A DNA stretch of 61,154 bases from an uncultured Oceanospirillaceae bacterium (GTDB lineage: Bacteria; Pseudomonadota; Gammaproteobacteria; Pseudomonadales; Balneatricaceae), in NCBI GenBank assembly GCA_937136055.1, contig CAKZOD010000118.1, positions 1 to 61,154 on the forward strand, given 5' to 3'. Of this stretch, positions 8,484 through 16,473 are shown piece by piece. Below the pieces are notes generated by a model. That model did no database searches, had not been told where the DNA came from, and worked only from the letters and a program-made list of their open reading frames with translations. How positions within the stretch are numbered: position 1 is the stretch's first letter; each line of letters opens with the position of its first letter. The position numbers and the translations under genes are program-made.

Positions 8484-8963
8484 ATGTACTCCCTTTTTAA
8501 TTTGATCGACTTCAACCTCTTCTACAAAAGAGCTCTAACATTACTATTACTGGTATTACTACCGATTAGTATTTCAAACGCTAATGATAAAACAGATTTA
8601 GAATCAATCATGAAGCAGATGCGTTTTGAATATAGCCGAGCAATGAAGACAGATTCCGAAAAGGTGATGACGACGCACTTAAGGGCATTTAAGGTGCAAT
8701 TAAATGAAGCAAAGAGTTTCCCTTTCAATAAACAGCGCCGTGAAAAGGCACTTGAAGGGTTAAATAAAGTCGCACTAATTATCGATGGTATTTCATTACC
8801 TGTTAAAGCCACTGAACTCGACGGTGTTAGAGAGCAATTGGCAAAGATCGATAAGATCAAAGAGAAATATCATGATAAGAAAGTAAGTTTATGGGAAAGG
8901 TTTTACGAACAACTATTCGGTGAAAATGAGGAAAATGAAAAGCTTCGATTGCTAGAAGATTAG
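8484..8963 (+). CDS. Secreted cytochrome b562-like four-helix protein
   Basis: A 159-residue protein with a hydrophobic signal segment (about 15-32) ending at an SNA-ND type cleavage site. The mature part is helical and highly charged. It carries the two positions that bind heme in cytochrome b562: a Met in DLESIMKQM (Met43) and a His in IKEKYHDKK (His130), in the same relative places as in CybC. A charged tail of about 25 residues follows. The family match rests on these patterns; heme binding is an inference and the protein may be a heme-free member. It converges on the sensor-GGDEF gene at 9104. The ribosome binding site is weak. Confidence 0.5.
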   Translation: MYSLFNLIDFNLFYKRALTLLLLVLLPISISNANDKTDLESIMKQMRFEYSRAMKTDSEKVMTTHLRAFKVQLNEAKSFPFNKQRREKALEGLNKVALIIDGISLPVKATELDGVREQLAKIDKIKEKYHDKKVSLWERFYEQLFGENEENEKLRLLED

Positions 8964-9001
8964 AGAAATGGCGAACAAATCTACATCTAAGGCGCCCTTT
9001 A

Positions 9002-9063
9002 TACCTTCGGGTACCGGCACACCGGACTTGTTTCTGCTTGAGGCAATGCTTTCCTTTGCCCTC
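9002..9063. terminator. Cluster of hairpins between convergent genes
   Basis: Three structures follow one another: TACC and GGTA closing a TTCG tetraloop (9002-9013), CCGG/CCGG (9014-9025), and GAGGCAA with TTGCCCTC (9040-9063, one bulge). They fill the 140-bp space between the b562-like gene and the sensor-GGDEF gene. A bidirectional 3' end is the simplest reading; no strong T-tract is present. Confidence 0.35.
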
Positions 9064-9103
9064 CGCAAGGTGAACCTCAGAACTAATTCGCTACTTCCTT
9101 AGC

Positions 9104-10453
9104 TTAAATATCAATATAGAAAGCAATACAAGATTTGCCGTTTAGCTTAGCTTGATACATCGCTTTATCTGCAAACTCTAATAACTCATTAGGGCGTCGA
9201 GTATCATCGGGAAAGCAACTAACCCCAACGCTGGCACTAACGTTTAACTCCTTATTCATATAATCAACCTTAATGGTACAGATGCTAATTAGATTTTGAG
9301 CAATTCGCCTGAGGTTTGAGGCACTCGCACAAGGAATAACAACGACAAACTCATCTCCACCTATACGTGTTATTAAATCATTTTGGCGCAGTGATGCTTG
9401 CATATTAGCTGAGATTTCCTGCAACAACTGATCTCCACGTTTATGCCCCATGTTATCGTTAACACTTTTGAAACCATCTAAATCAATAAATAATACGCCT
9501 ACGGTATCATCATTCTGCCTAGCTTTTGCTAAGTAAACAGGAATTTGCTCTGTCAGTTTTCGCCTATTCCCAAGCCCAGTTAACGGGTCAGTTAACGACT
9601 CTAAACGGTGTACGCTGTGCTGATTTCTGTAATATCGCACGGCTAAAAACAGCACAATTATTAAAACAACAGCGACTAGAAAATAACCTATCAGCCACCA
9701 TTTTTGTAATTTTTGATTCTCTTCTAAAGACAGTAAATGACCGGCAAATAAGATATTGAGCGTTTCCAATTGACCTGATAATTGCGCATTTTCAAGCTGC
9801 ACAGTTAAGTCTTCATCTCGCTGTTTATACTTTATCAGCACTTCGATATGCTTTTGCATATCATACCAACTCTTCTCCAACAACGGTGACGGAATTTGAA
9901 TCGGTGGTGTTAAATCGGGCTTAACGTTGACCCTAGATATAAGTTGTCTGGTGACACCGTGAAATACAATATTCTGCACACTGTGACGCAATTGCGAAGC
10001 TTGTTTTAGATTTATTTCTCCTTTACCCAATGCAACATCAATATCCAGATCTACAACATTCACAAGCTCTGGCAAATAGTTCACAGAATTTCGCAGTATC
10101 GCATTACTAGATTTCAGTTTTTCAATGAGTACGTGCTTAGCTTTTAAAGAGCGTTTTATTTTTGGAACTGTATCTTTAAGCGCTTCAGGCAAGAGTGGAG
10201 GTTTGTCGAGGATATTAAAATACTCTTTGTAAACCAAATTTACATTGTCATAATTGCTGAAATACCAGCTATCCATTCTTAATATCTGCCGATCTAATTT
10301 CGCATCCGCTTTCTCAAGCTTACTGATATATCGATGAATTTGGTTTTGTTGAGTTTTGTAATCAACAGCTTGTACTTCGATATAGTTATAGCTAAGTAAT
10401 ATGATAAAAAACACAATAAATGTTGGTATCAGAAAACGTGTATAAACACTCAT
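9104..10453 (-). CDS. Membrane diguanylate cyclase with a helical periplasmic sensor (DAHL-like)
   Basis: A 449-residue inner-membrane protein: membrane helix at about 5-23, an all-helical periplasmic domain (about 30-250), a second helix (about 253-273) and a GGDEF domain (about 285-449). The active motif GGDEF is intact at 365-369, and the inhibitory RxxD site is present at Arg356-Asp359. The sensor contains LDRQILRMDSWYFSNYDN and LRNSVNYLPEL, segments I associate with the DAHL double-helical ligand domain. The ATG overlaps the peroxidase stop codon by 4 bp (ATGA), so both are made from one message. It probably makes c-di-GMP in response to a periplasmic signal linked to the peroxidase. Confidence 0.8.
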   Translation of the reverse strand: MSVYTRFLIPTFIVFFIILLSYNYIEVQAVDYKTQQNQIHRYISKLEKADAKLDRQILRMDSWYFSNYDNVNLVYKEYFNILDKPPLLPEALKDTVPKIKRSLKAKHVLIEKLKSSNAILRNSVNYLPELVNVVDLDIDVALGKGEINLKQASQLRHSVQNIVFHGVTRQLISRVNVKPDLTPPIQIPSPLLEKSWYDMQKHIEVLIKYKQRDEDLTVQLENAQLSGQLETLNILFAGHLLSLEENQKLQKWWLIGYFLVAVVLIIVLFLAVRYYRNQHSVHRLESLTDPLTGLGNRRKLTEQIPVYLAKARQNDDTVGVLFIDLDGFKSVNDNMGHKRGDQLLQEISANMQASLRQNDLITRIGGDEFVVVIPCASASNLRRIAQNLISICTIKVDYMNKELNVSASVGVSCFPDDTRRPNELLEFADKAMYQAKLNGKSCIAFYIDI

Positions 10454-11454
10454 GGCAATAAATCTGGATGAACCTTGCCTGTCAAACTCTGCAAGAAAAT
10501 TTCTATCAAGTTAACATCGCTCTGTGGTATATCTCGTCCTAATTGATGTGTCCCCATTAATTTAATTACCTGGCTTAATTCAGCAATAGAACCATCATGT
10601 AAATAAGGGCCACTTTTTTCAATATTACGTAACCCTGGTACTCTGAAAACTTGTCTGTCTTGAGGTTTATTTGTGAAGTTGTAACGTCCAAGATCAGCAA
10701 CAGACAGTGCTTTTCCGATAGGTTGAAAAGGAATGACTATACCGATTTTCTGCAGTAGATTGCTGCCGACATTCCTTCCTTGATGGCACGCAATACAACC
10801 ATAGCGCTGAAACAAATCATAGCCTTCTAAAACATCTGCTGATACAGCAGATTCATCCCCCAACATATATCGATCAAACGGCGCAGGAGTAACCAATGCA
10901 TTTTCATAACTCACAATAGCGCGAGTAATAGTGCCCATTGATATCGGAGCATTAAACACTTTTTTAAAGGAAGCAACGTACTGCGCATCAGCTTGTAACT
11001 TACTAACAAGCTCACTCCAAGAGAGCCCCATCACGTTTTTACCACTCATTAAGCGGTTAAGTTGATCTTGTGCTGTACTAATATGGCCAAGCCAGCCTAA
11101 TACATAGTCTTGGTTAAGATTGAAAATAGAAGTGGAGTTATAGCGAGTTTTTTCACCATTAAACATGAAAGGTCGATCAACAGGGATGCTGCCACCTTTA
11201 TCAAACTGATGACACGTTGCACAGGAGGACTGATTATCCTTTGAGAGCTTTACATCAAAAAACAGCTGCTTTCCTAACAACATTTGAGGGGTGATTGAGT
11301 CTGGCCACGTAACAGGAGTAATCGCCGCTTCTTGATGTGCAAAACTTAGGCTGCTAAAAATGGCTAAATTAATAGCGAGCAACCTTAATACTACAGAATG
11401 AGTAATAAAAATTAGCAATGTAGGAAATACACGCCAAGTGAAACAGCTACTCAA
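10450..11454 (-). CDS. Di-heme cytochrome c peroxidase (CcpA/MauG superfamily)
   Basis: A 334-residue periplasmic protein with a signal segment (about 20-39) and two c-type heme sites, CATCH (78-82) and CIACH (220-224). Conserved C-terminal elements of bacterial peroxidases are present: RQVFRVPGLRN, GPYLHDGS and MGTHQLG followed by FLQSLTG. The family reduces hydrogen peroxide with electrons from small cytochromes, though some members modify other substrates. The start codon is TTG, preceded by AAAGGAG with 6 nt spacing; no ATG is available before residue 58. It overlaps the sensor-GGDEF gene. Whether it is a true peroxidase or a redox sensor is open. Confidence 0.85.
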   Translation of the reverse strand: MSSCFTWRVFPTLLIFITHSVVLRLLAINLAIFSSLSFAHQEAAITPVTWPDSITPQMLLGKQLFFDVKLSKDNQSSCATCHQFDKGGSIPVDRPFMFNGEKTRYNSTSIFNLNQDYVLGWLGHISTAQDQLNRLMSGKNVMGLSWSELVSKLQADAQYVASFKKVFNAPISMGTITRAIVSYENALVTPAPFDRYMLGDESAVSADVLEGYDLFQRYGCIACHQGRNVGSNLLQKIGIVIPFQPIGKALSVADLGRYNFTNKPQDRQVFRVPGLRNIEKSGPYLHDGSIAELSQVIKLMGTHQLGRDIPQSDVNLIEIFLQSLTGKVHPDLLP

Positions 11455-11631
11455 TGCCCTCTCCTTTCACAGATTGCGTCTTTCATATAACGCTCTAGGT
11501 TCGGTTAAAAGTTATTCACTATAATTTTTCTCTGCATAGTTTATATGCCGAGAAGCCAATAAAAACAATTGTACCACATCACTTTCTATTGACCGATTAC
11601 TCTGCTTATCTATATGTTATTCAAAAAGCTT

Positions 11632-11892
11632 TTATTTAGCAGACTCTTTTTCTTCAACCATCTTAGAAAGCTGTTCAAGCTTTTCTTCTAAAGCATCCAC
11701 TTTTTGACGCGTTCTTTGTAATACTGCACTTTGTGCGTCAAATTCCTCACGTGTAACAAGGTCGAGTTTTGATAGAGCATTTTGCAACAAACTTTTAAGC
11801 TGTTCCTGCCCCGGCATCTCAGCACCTTTAGGTAAATTGTTAACGATAGAAGAGAACTGCTGTGATATGCCTTCAATGAATTTTTCATTCAT
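11632..11892 (-). CDS. ubiK: Ubiquinone biosynthesis accessory factor UbiK (BMFP domain)
   Basis: An 86-residue protein of the UbiK/YqiC family. The N-terminal half (FIEGISQQFSSIVNNLPKG) is amphipathic. The C-terminal half is a coiled coil beginning LVTREEFDAQSAVLQRTR, the typical BMFP pattern. UbiK assists the aerobic ubiquinone biosynthesis complex and binds lipids. AGGA lies 8 nt before the ATG. Its placement next to the ammonium transporter / PII genes, transcribed away from them, is a common arrangement in gammaproteobacteria and supports the call. Confidence 0.85.
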   Translation of the reverse strand: MNEKFIEGISQQFSSIVNNLPKGAEMPGQEQLKSLLQNALSKLDLVTREEFDAQSAVLQRTRQKVDALEEKLEQLSKMVEEKESAK

Positions 11893-12117
11893 GGTACGGA
11901 TCCTGTATTTAAAAATTACGACTTACCCGCAATATAAGTATAGCTAATCAATCAGACTATTAAGACTTACCGGCGAAAAAACCTGTAAATTTCAATAACT
12001 CGTTAGCTTTTGCTATTGGTAAAATCTCGATTTAATGTATGTTCGATAGTGTAACATAAGCCTTATATTTGGTGAGTAGTTAAAATACTTTTCCCTAAAT
12101 TATCGCTGGATGAACAC

Positions 12118-12150
12118 GCACTCTTTATGTGCATTGCTACTTTTAAGTGC
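12118..12150. promoter_or_regulatory. NtrC-like enhancer sites upstream of amtB
   Basis: GCAC-N7-GTGC at 12118-12132 exactly matches the spaced dyad bound by NtrC. A second, weaker copy (GC in the left half, intact GTGC in the right) is at 12136-12150. They lie about 92-124 bp before the predicted start of transcription, where NtrC enhancers are usually found. Confidence 0.6.
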
Positions 12151-12215
12151 ACTTTTCTTTATTTTTTACGCCTTTTTACTTCCCTTAAGCCTGCAAAATA
12201 AGCCCCTTAAAAAAC

Positions 12216-12231
12216 TGGCACAGTAATCGCT
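12216..12231 (+). promoter_or_regulatory. Sigma-54 promoter of amtB
   Basis: TGGCACAGTAATCGCT has GG and GC at the required 12-bp register and differs from the TGGCAC-N5-TTGC core by one base. Transcription would start near 12242, leaving a leader of about 37 nt before the amtB ATG. Together with the NtrC sites it indicates activation under nitrogen limitation. Confidence 0.7.
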
Positions 12232-12278
12232 TTAGAGCAATCAGTTATTTAATTTTAATCATTAGATTGGAGATTGTT

Positions 12279-13538
12279 ATGGAGTCAATTGTTAGCCTAG
12301 GCGCTGACCTCACTCAGTTAAAATATGCTTTAGATACCTTCTATTTTTTAATTTGCGGTGCACTTGTCATGTGGATGGCAGCTGGGTTCGCTATGTTAGA
12401 GGCGGGTTTAGTTCGCGCTAAAAACACCACTGAGATACTCACCAAAAACATTGCCCTTTACGCCATAGCTTGTACATTTTACTTAATCTGTGGCTATCAA
12501 ATTATGTATAGCTCACCTGAGGGTGGCATCATACCAAATTTAGGCTTTCTTCTCGGTGAAGAGAACACCCTTGATGCGGCTCTACAAACCGAAGATGCTC
12601 CCTATTATTCAGCACGTGCTGATTTTTTCTTTCAAGTTGTGTTTGTCGCCACTGCGATGTCCATTGTCTCAGGTGCAGTTGCAGAGCGCATGAAACTAAC
12701 GACTTTTTTAATATTCTGCGTCGTGATGACTGGTTTTATCTACCCTGTAAGCGGTTATTGGACATGGGGAAGCGGCTTTTTAAATAAGGCCGGATTCTCA
12801 GACTTTGCAGGCTCAGGTATTGTTCACATGGCAGGTGCAGCTGCTGCTCTAGCAGGTGTATTACTGTTAGGTGCTCGTAAAGGGAAATACGATAAGCAAG
12901 GGAGAATCAAAGCGATTCCAGGTGCTAACTTACCATTAGCAACACTTGGCACTTTCATTCTTTGGTTAGGCTGGTTCGGCTTCAATGGCGGCTCACAACT
13001 TAAGCTATCTAATGTCGGTGATGCCAATGCTGTCGCACAAATTTTTGTTAACACCAATGCAGCAGCTGCTGCCGGTGTTATTGCTGCGCTCTTTTGCTCC
13101 CGTTTACTATTCAAAAAAACGGACTTAACGATGTTATTAAACGGTGCACTAGCAGGGCTTGTAGCCATTACCGCTGACCCTCTCTCACCTAGCCCTTTAA
13201 GTGCAGCATTAGTGGGAGCGGTGGCTGGGGTGTTAGTGGTTTTCTCTATTCTCGCGTTAGATAAACTGCGTATTGATGATCCTGTTGGGGCTATTTCTGT
13301 GCATGGTGTTGTCGGTATTTGGGCATTACTTGCAGTACCTTTAAGTAATAATGATGCAACCTTTGGTGCTCAGCTACTCGGTATCGTTGTAATTTTTAGC
13401 TGGTGCTTTGGTGCAAGCTTATGTGTATGGAAGCTATTACAGGTAACTATTGGTATCCGTGTAAGCACTCAAGAAGAATTTTTGGGCAGTGACATTGTAG
13501 AGTGCGGTATGGATGCATACCCGGAATTCCAAAAATAA
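12279..13538 (+). CDS. amtB: Ammonium transporter AmtB
   Basis: A 419-residue Amt/MEP/Rh channel with about eleven membrane helices. The twin pore histidines lie in SGIVHMAGAAA and AISVHGVVGIWA. FAMLEAGLVRAKNT near the N-terminus and GWFGFNGGSQL are family signatures. It takes up ammonium across the inner membrane and is gated by the PII protein. I chose the ATG at 12279, with GGAG 8 nt before it, over the in-frame TTG at 12267. Upstream are sigma-54 and NtrC-like sites. The PII gene lies 248 bp downstream, the reverse of the usual glnK-amtB order. Confidence 0.95.
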   Translation: MESIVSLGADLTQLKYALDTFYFLICGALVMWMAAGFAMLEAGLVRAKNTTEILTKNIALYAIACTFYLICGYQIMYSSPEGGIIPNLGFLLGEENTLDAALQTEDAPYYSARADFFFQVVFVATAMSIVSGAVAERMKLTTFLIFCVVMTGFIYPVSGYWTWGSGFLNKAGFSDFAGSGIVHMAGAAAALAGVLLLGARKGKYDKQGRIKAIPGANLPLATLGTFILWLGWFGFNGGSQLKLSNVGDANAVAQIFVNTNAAAAAGVIAALFCSRLLFKKTDLTMLLNGALAGLVAITADPLSPSPLSAALVGAVAGVLVVFSILALDKLRIDDPVGAISVHGVVGIWALLAVPLSNNDATFGAQLLGIVVIFSWCFGASLCVWKLLQVTIGIRVSTQEEFLGSDIVECGMDAYPEFQK

Positions 13539-13786
13539 GTAGCACGCTACTGAACTATAATTGAATCATTTATGACACTAGTAAGCGCCATTAAATAATC
13601 GCTATTTAGCAATTGAGGCTTACTACTTTAATTTTATAACTCGATTTAAGTGATCGAAATTGTACCGTTTTTTTTGGGCCACCAACTGGGTTTGTCAATT
13701 AAAAGTCAGTATACTGATGCCGCTTTTAAGGCTAAATAATTAGCTAGAGCCCATTAAATGGTCCAATCTAAACGAAGGAGAAAGAC

Positions 13787-14125
13787 ATGAAGTTAGTCAC
13801 TGCTGTGATTAAACCGTTCAAACTTGACGATGTACGTGAAGCACTTTCAGAGATTGGAATACAAGGTATTACTGTAACAGAGGTTAAAGGTTTTGGCCGT
13901 CAAAAAGGCCATACCGAACTCTACCGAGGCGCCGAATACGTTGTGGACTTCTTACCGAAAGTTAAATTAGAAGTCGCTATTGATGACAGCATGCTCGATC
14001 AGGTTATCGATGCTATTAGCACGACTGCCAATACAGGGAAAATCGGCGATGGGAAGATTTTTGTCTCTCCTATAGAGCAGATTATTCGCATCCGTACTGG
14101 TGAAACAGGCCCTGATGCAATCTAG
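13787..14125 (+). CDS. glnK: Nitrogen regulatory protein PII (GlnK/GlnB)
   Basis: A 112-residue PII protein of exact family length. The T-loop, RGAEYVVDFLPK, carries the tyrosine that is uridylylated, and the C-terminal signature GKIGDGKIFV is present. PII proteins sense 2-oxoglutarate, ATP/ADP and glutamine and control AmtB and NtrB. GGAG lies 6 nt before the ATG. It follows amtB after a 248-bp gap in which I find no second sigma-54 site, so it is either read through from the amtB promoter or has a plain sigma-70 promoter (a TATACT lies near 13712). The GlnK call rather than GlnB rests on position. Confidence 0.9.
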   Translation: MKLVTAVIKPFKLDDVREALSEIGIQGITVTEVKGFGRQKGHTELYRGAEYVVDFLPKVKLEVAIDDSMLDQVIDAISTTANTGKIGDGKIFVSPIEQIIRIRTGETGPDAI

Positions 14126-14148
14126 AGAGTAACACCTAGATCCTACCT

Positions 14149-14192
14149 GCTGCATTAATGAGCCATTTGCTTTGATACAATGGCTCTGCAGC
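14149..14192. terminator. Long bidirectional hairpin between glnK and cpxA
   Basis: Inner arms GAGCCATT and AATGGCTC (8 bp) with an 11-nt loop are extended by outer arms GCTGC and GCAGC. It lies between two convergent genes. T-runs beside it are short. Confidence 0.55.
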
Positions 14193-14227
14193 ACTTCCTC
14201 AAGAACTAACACAACTAATGCATGCAA

Positions 14228-15559
14228 TTAGTCACTACTATCTAGAGCTTTAAAAAGTGTTAGCTTTACCCGCAAACCATGAGGGTCAACATTCTCAATT
14301 TGCAAATCCCCCTGCTGACTTAACATTGCCTGTCGTGCTATTCCCAGTCCTAAGCCATGCCCATCAACAGTCGTATCTAAACGATAAAAAGGCTCACATA
14401 GCTTCGTCAATTGATCTAATGGGACACCCGCTCCATTATCCTCGACACTAATCAGTAACTTATCATTAGTTGGGTTCGAAACCTTTATCGTAATACACAC
14501 ATCATCACTTGTATGTTTCACGCTATTGCCAATGATATTGCTCAGCGCCCTTTCAAATAGCGCCTCGTTTGCAATAGCAATACATTGAACATCAGTGGCT
14601 ATATCGAAAACAAACTTGCGATGCTGGTGGCTAAATTGATTATCCGCCACAACTTTTTCAATAATAGGGCAGATATCAACTGCGTTATTTGCCTGCTGTT
14701 GCTGCAATTTAGCGAGGGAAAGCAATTCATCAATCAACACACTTAAGCGCTCACACTCCAACTGGATACGCGTGACTGAAGGGTGATTATCTCCAATTTG
14801 CTGTTCGATAATTCCACTAGCAGCTAGCAACCTTGCAAGAGGTGCACGCAGCTCGTGAGAGACATTTTGAAACAGTTGCTGCTGGCCAGTTAAGGTATTT
14901 TCAACGTATTCTGCCATTTGGTTAAAGTCTCTGGCAAAGTCGCCTATTTCATCACCGCGCTGGCTCAACTTGTCTGCAACTCGCACACTAAATTCACCTT
15001 CTTTTAAGCGCTGCACGTGTCCGCGCAACTTATTGATTGGTCTAACAACAATCCCACTGACAATAAAACTTGCCAAGGTGGCACTTAGCAGTATTAACAG
15101 CGCCTGCACTGAAAAGATAAACGTTTGCCAACGCTCAAAATAATCGCGTTTCTCTTTTAAATAATAAGCGACGGTATAGTGATTGCCTCTATCAGAAACA
15201 ACTTGAAATGAAAATTTTTCTCCCTTGGGAGGTCGCTTCCCTCCCAATATTTGAAGATTATCAGCATCATGAATCGTAATCAGAGGAAGCTTTTCAAAAA
15301 TTTCTGGCCAGTGCTCTCCTCGATGTTTTTTCAATCGCATTTTGCGATTTTTCACCCTTTCCCTAAACACCATGCTACTTTCATAACGATCAATAAAGCG
15401 CTCTGTTTGCAGCTTTACTTGATAATTTATTTTGGATTTAAAATTATCTCTATCTGCAAGCTCTCCGATCACCAACATCGTCACTATCATTACAGCAAAG
15501 CTCGACAGCCAAAGCGACAGAAAGACTTTCCAAAATAAGCGATTAAATCTATACATCAC
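14228..15559 (-). CDS. cpxA: Sensor histidine kinase, CpxA-like
   Basis: A 443-residue inner-membrane kinase: membrane helix at about 10-32, a periplasmic domain of about 110 residues, a second helix near 150, HAMP, then the kinase. The H-box is FQNVSHELRAPLARL, the N-box NIIGNSVKHT, and the G-boxes DNGAGVP and GHGLGLGIA. It would respond to envelope misfolding and phosphorylate the regulator at 15549. The start overlaps the cpxR end by 11 bp. The CpxA assignment rests on this pairing, on an exact CpxR box and on the CpxP/Spy-like gene next door. Confidence 0.85.
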   Translation of the reverse strand: MMYRFNRLFWKVFLSLWLSSFAVMIVTMLVIGELADRDNFKSKINYQVKLQTERFIDRYESSMVFRERVKNRKMRLKKHRGEHWPEIFEKLPLITIHDADNLQILGGKRPPKGEKFSFQVVSDRGNHYTVAYYLKEKRDYFERWQTFIFSVQALLILLSATLASFIVSGIVVRPINKLRGHVQRLKEGEFSVRVADKLSQRGDEIGDFARDFNQMAEYVENTLTGQQQLFQNVSHELRAPLARLLAASGIIEQQIGDNHPSVTRIQLECERLSVLIDELLSLAKLQQQQANNAVDICPIIEKVVADNQFSHQHRKFVFDIATDVQCIAIANEALFERALSNIIGNSVKHTSDDVCITIKVSNPTNDKLLISVEDNGAGVPLDQLTKLCEPFYRLDTTVDGHGLGLGIARQAMLSQQGDLQIENVDPHGLRVKLTLFKALDSSD

Positions 15560-16292
15560 TAGACTCTGTATTATTAATTAGCTGCTCGCTGTCCATGACA
15601 AACAAATAACCTTCTCCACGTACCGTTTTAATAATTTCTTTGGTTGTAAAATACGCTGCCAATTTTTGACGTACTCTAGAAAGATGAACATCAATCGCCC
15701 TATCATAAGCTGTTAATTCACGATGTAGCACTTTTTGAGTTAGCTCACTTTTACTGACGATGACCCCAGGGTTCTTCATCAACTGATGCAGTACATTAAA
15801 TTCAACACTGGTCAGTTCAATCAACTGCTGTGCTATGCTCACCTCACGCGTCGCTGGGTTTAACGATATACCCATTAAGCTAATAGCTTGCTGTTGATCT
15901 ACAGCAGCCGGAACATGCTGCCCGCGTCTCAAAACAGCCTTAACACGGGCTAATAATTCGCGAGGGTTACAAGGCTTCGCCATATAATCATCAGCGCCCA
16001 TTTCAAGCCCCAGAATACGATCAATATCCCCCCCTTTACCTGTCAGCATAATCACAGGCAGCGCAATACTTGGGCGAATTTGCTGTAGTAACTCTAATCC
16101 TGATAAACCCGGCATCATAATGTCGAACACAGCAATATCATATAGATGGCTTGTTTTTGGCGTCAATACCGCTAAGGCTTCTTCAGCACTATTGGCAATG
16201 CTAACTTGGATACCCTCAAAGCTGAGATACTCAGATAACAGAGCAGTTAACTCTTTATCGTCATCCACTAATAGTAATTTGATCTTCTGCAT
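15549..16292 (-). CDS. cpxR: Response regulator CpxR-like (OmpR family)
   Basis: A 247-residue regulator: receiver domain (about 4-118) with acidic pocket DDD at 10-12, phosphoacceptor Asp57 in FDIMMPG and Lys in MAKPCNP, then an OmpR-type winged helix (about 140-235) ending VRGEGYLF. GAGG lies 5 nt before the ATG. It forms an operon with the kinase. The divergent region carries an exact GTAAA-N5-GTAAA CpxR box at 16371-16385, so it probably controls itself and the CpxP-like gene. Confidence 0.85.
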   Translation of the reverse strand: MQKIKLLLVDDDKELTALLSEYLSFEGIQVSIANSAEEALAVLTPKTSHLYDIAVFDIMMPGLSGLELLQQIRPSIALPVIMLTGKGGDIDRILGLEMGADDYMAKPCNPRELLARVKAVLRRGQHVPAAVDQQQAISLMGISLNPATREVSIAQQLIELTSVEFNVLHQLMKNPGVIVSKSELTQKVLHRELTAYDRAIDVHLSRVRQKLAAYFTTKEIIKTVRGEGYLFVMDSEQLINNTESSDV

Positions 16293-16370
16293 TTCTTCCT
16301 CACCTCTCAGGTTTTTCCTGTGCCATCGAACGAGCCTATTATATCCCCCTTAACATCGGCAAATAGCATC

Positions 16371-16385
16371 TTTACACAACTTTAC
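16371..16385 (-). promoter_or_regulatory. CpxR box between cpxR and the cpxP-like gene
   Basis: Read on the minus strand this is GTAAA-N5-GTAAA, an exact match to the E. coli CpxR consensus. It lies 79 bp from the cpxR start and 89 bp from the CpxP-like start, placed to serve both divergent promoters. Confidence 0.75.
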
Positions 16386-16473
16386 ACTCTCGTAACCCTA
16401 CTTTGCATTGGCTTTGGGCATACTTATTCCATCGAAAGCGAACAAACATATTTGAATCACCAGGAGAAATACC

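Larger units (their letters stand above)
11893..12278. other. Divergent control region between ubiK and amtB
   Basis: This 386-bp gap contains no ORF. Its right part carries the NtrC-like and sigma-54 sites listed separately; its left part (11893-12060) must hold the ubiK promoter, for which I see no clear hexamers. Confidence 0.6.

Noticed and set aside
8996..9080. An integron attC-like or REP-type site between the convergent genes.
   Set aside because: No RYYYAAC/GTTRRRY ends are present and no integrase or repeated copies occur in the window.
13539..13786. A second sigma-54 promoter in front of glnK.
   Set aside because: I scanned for GG and GC at a 12-bp register and found no acceptable match; only a TATACT-like -10 is visible.
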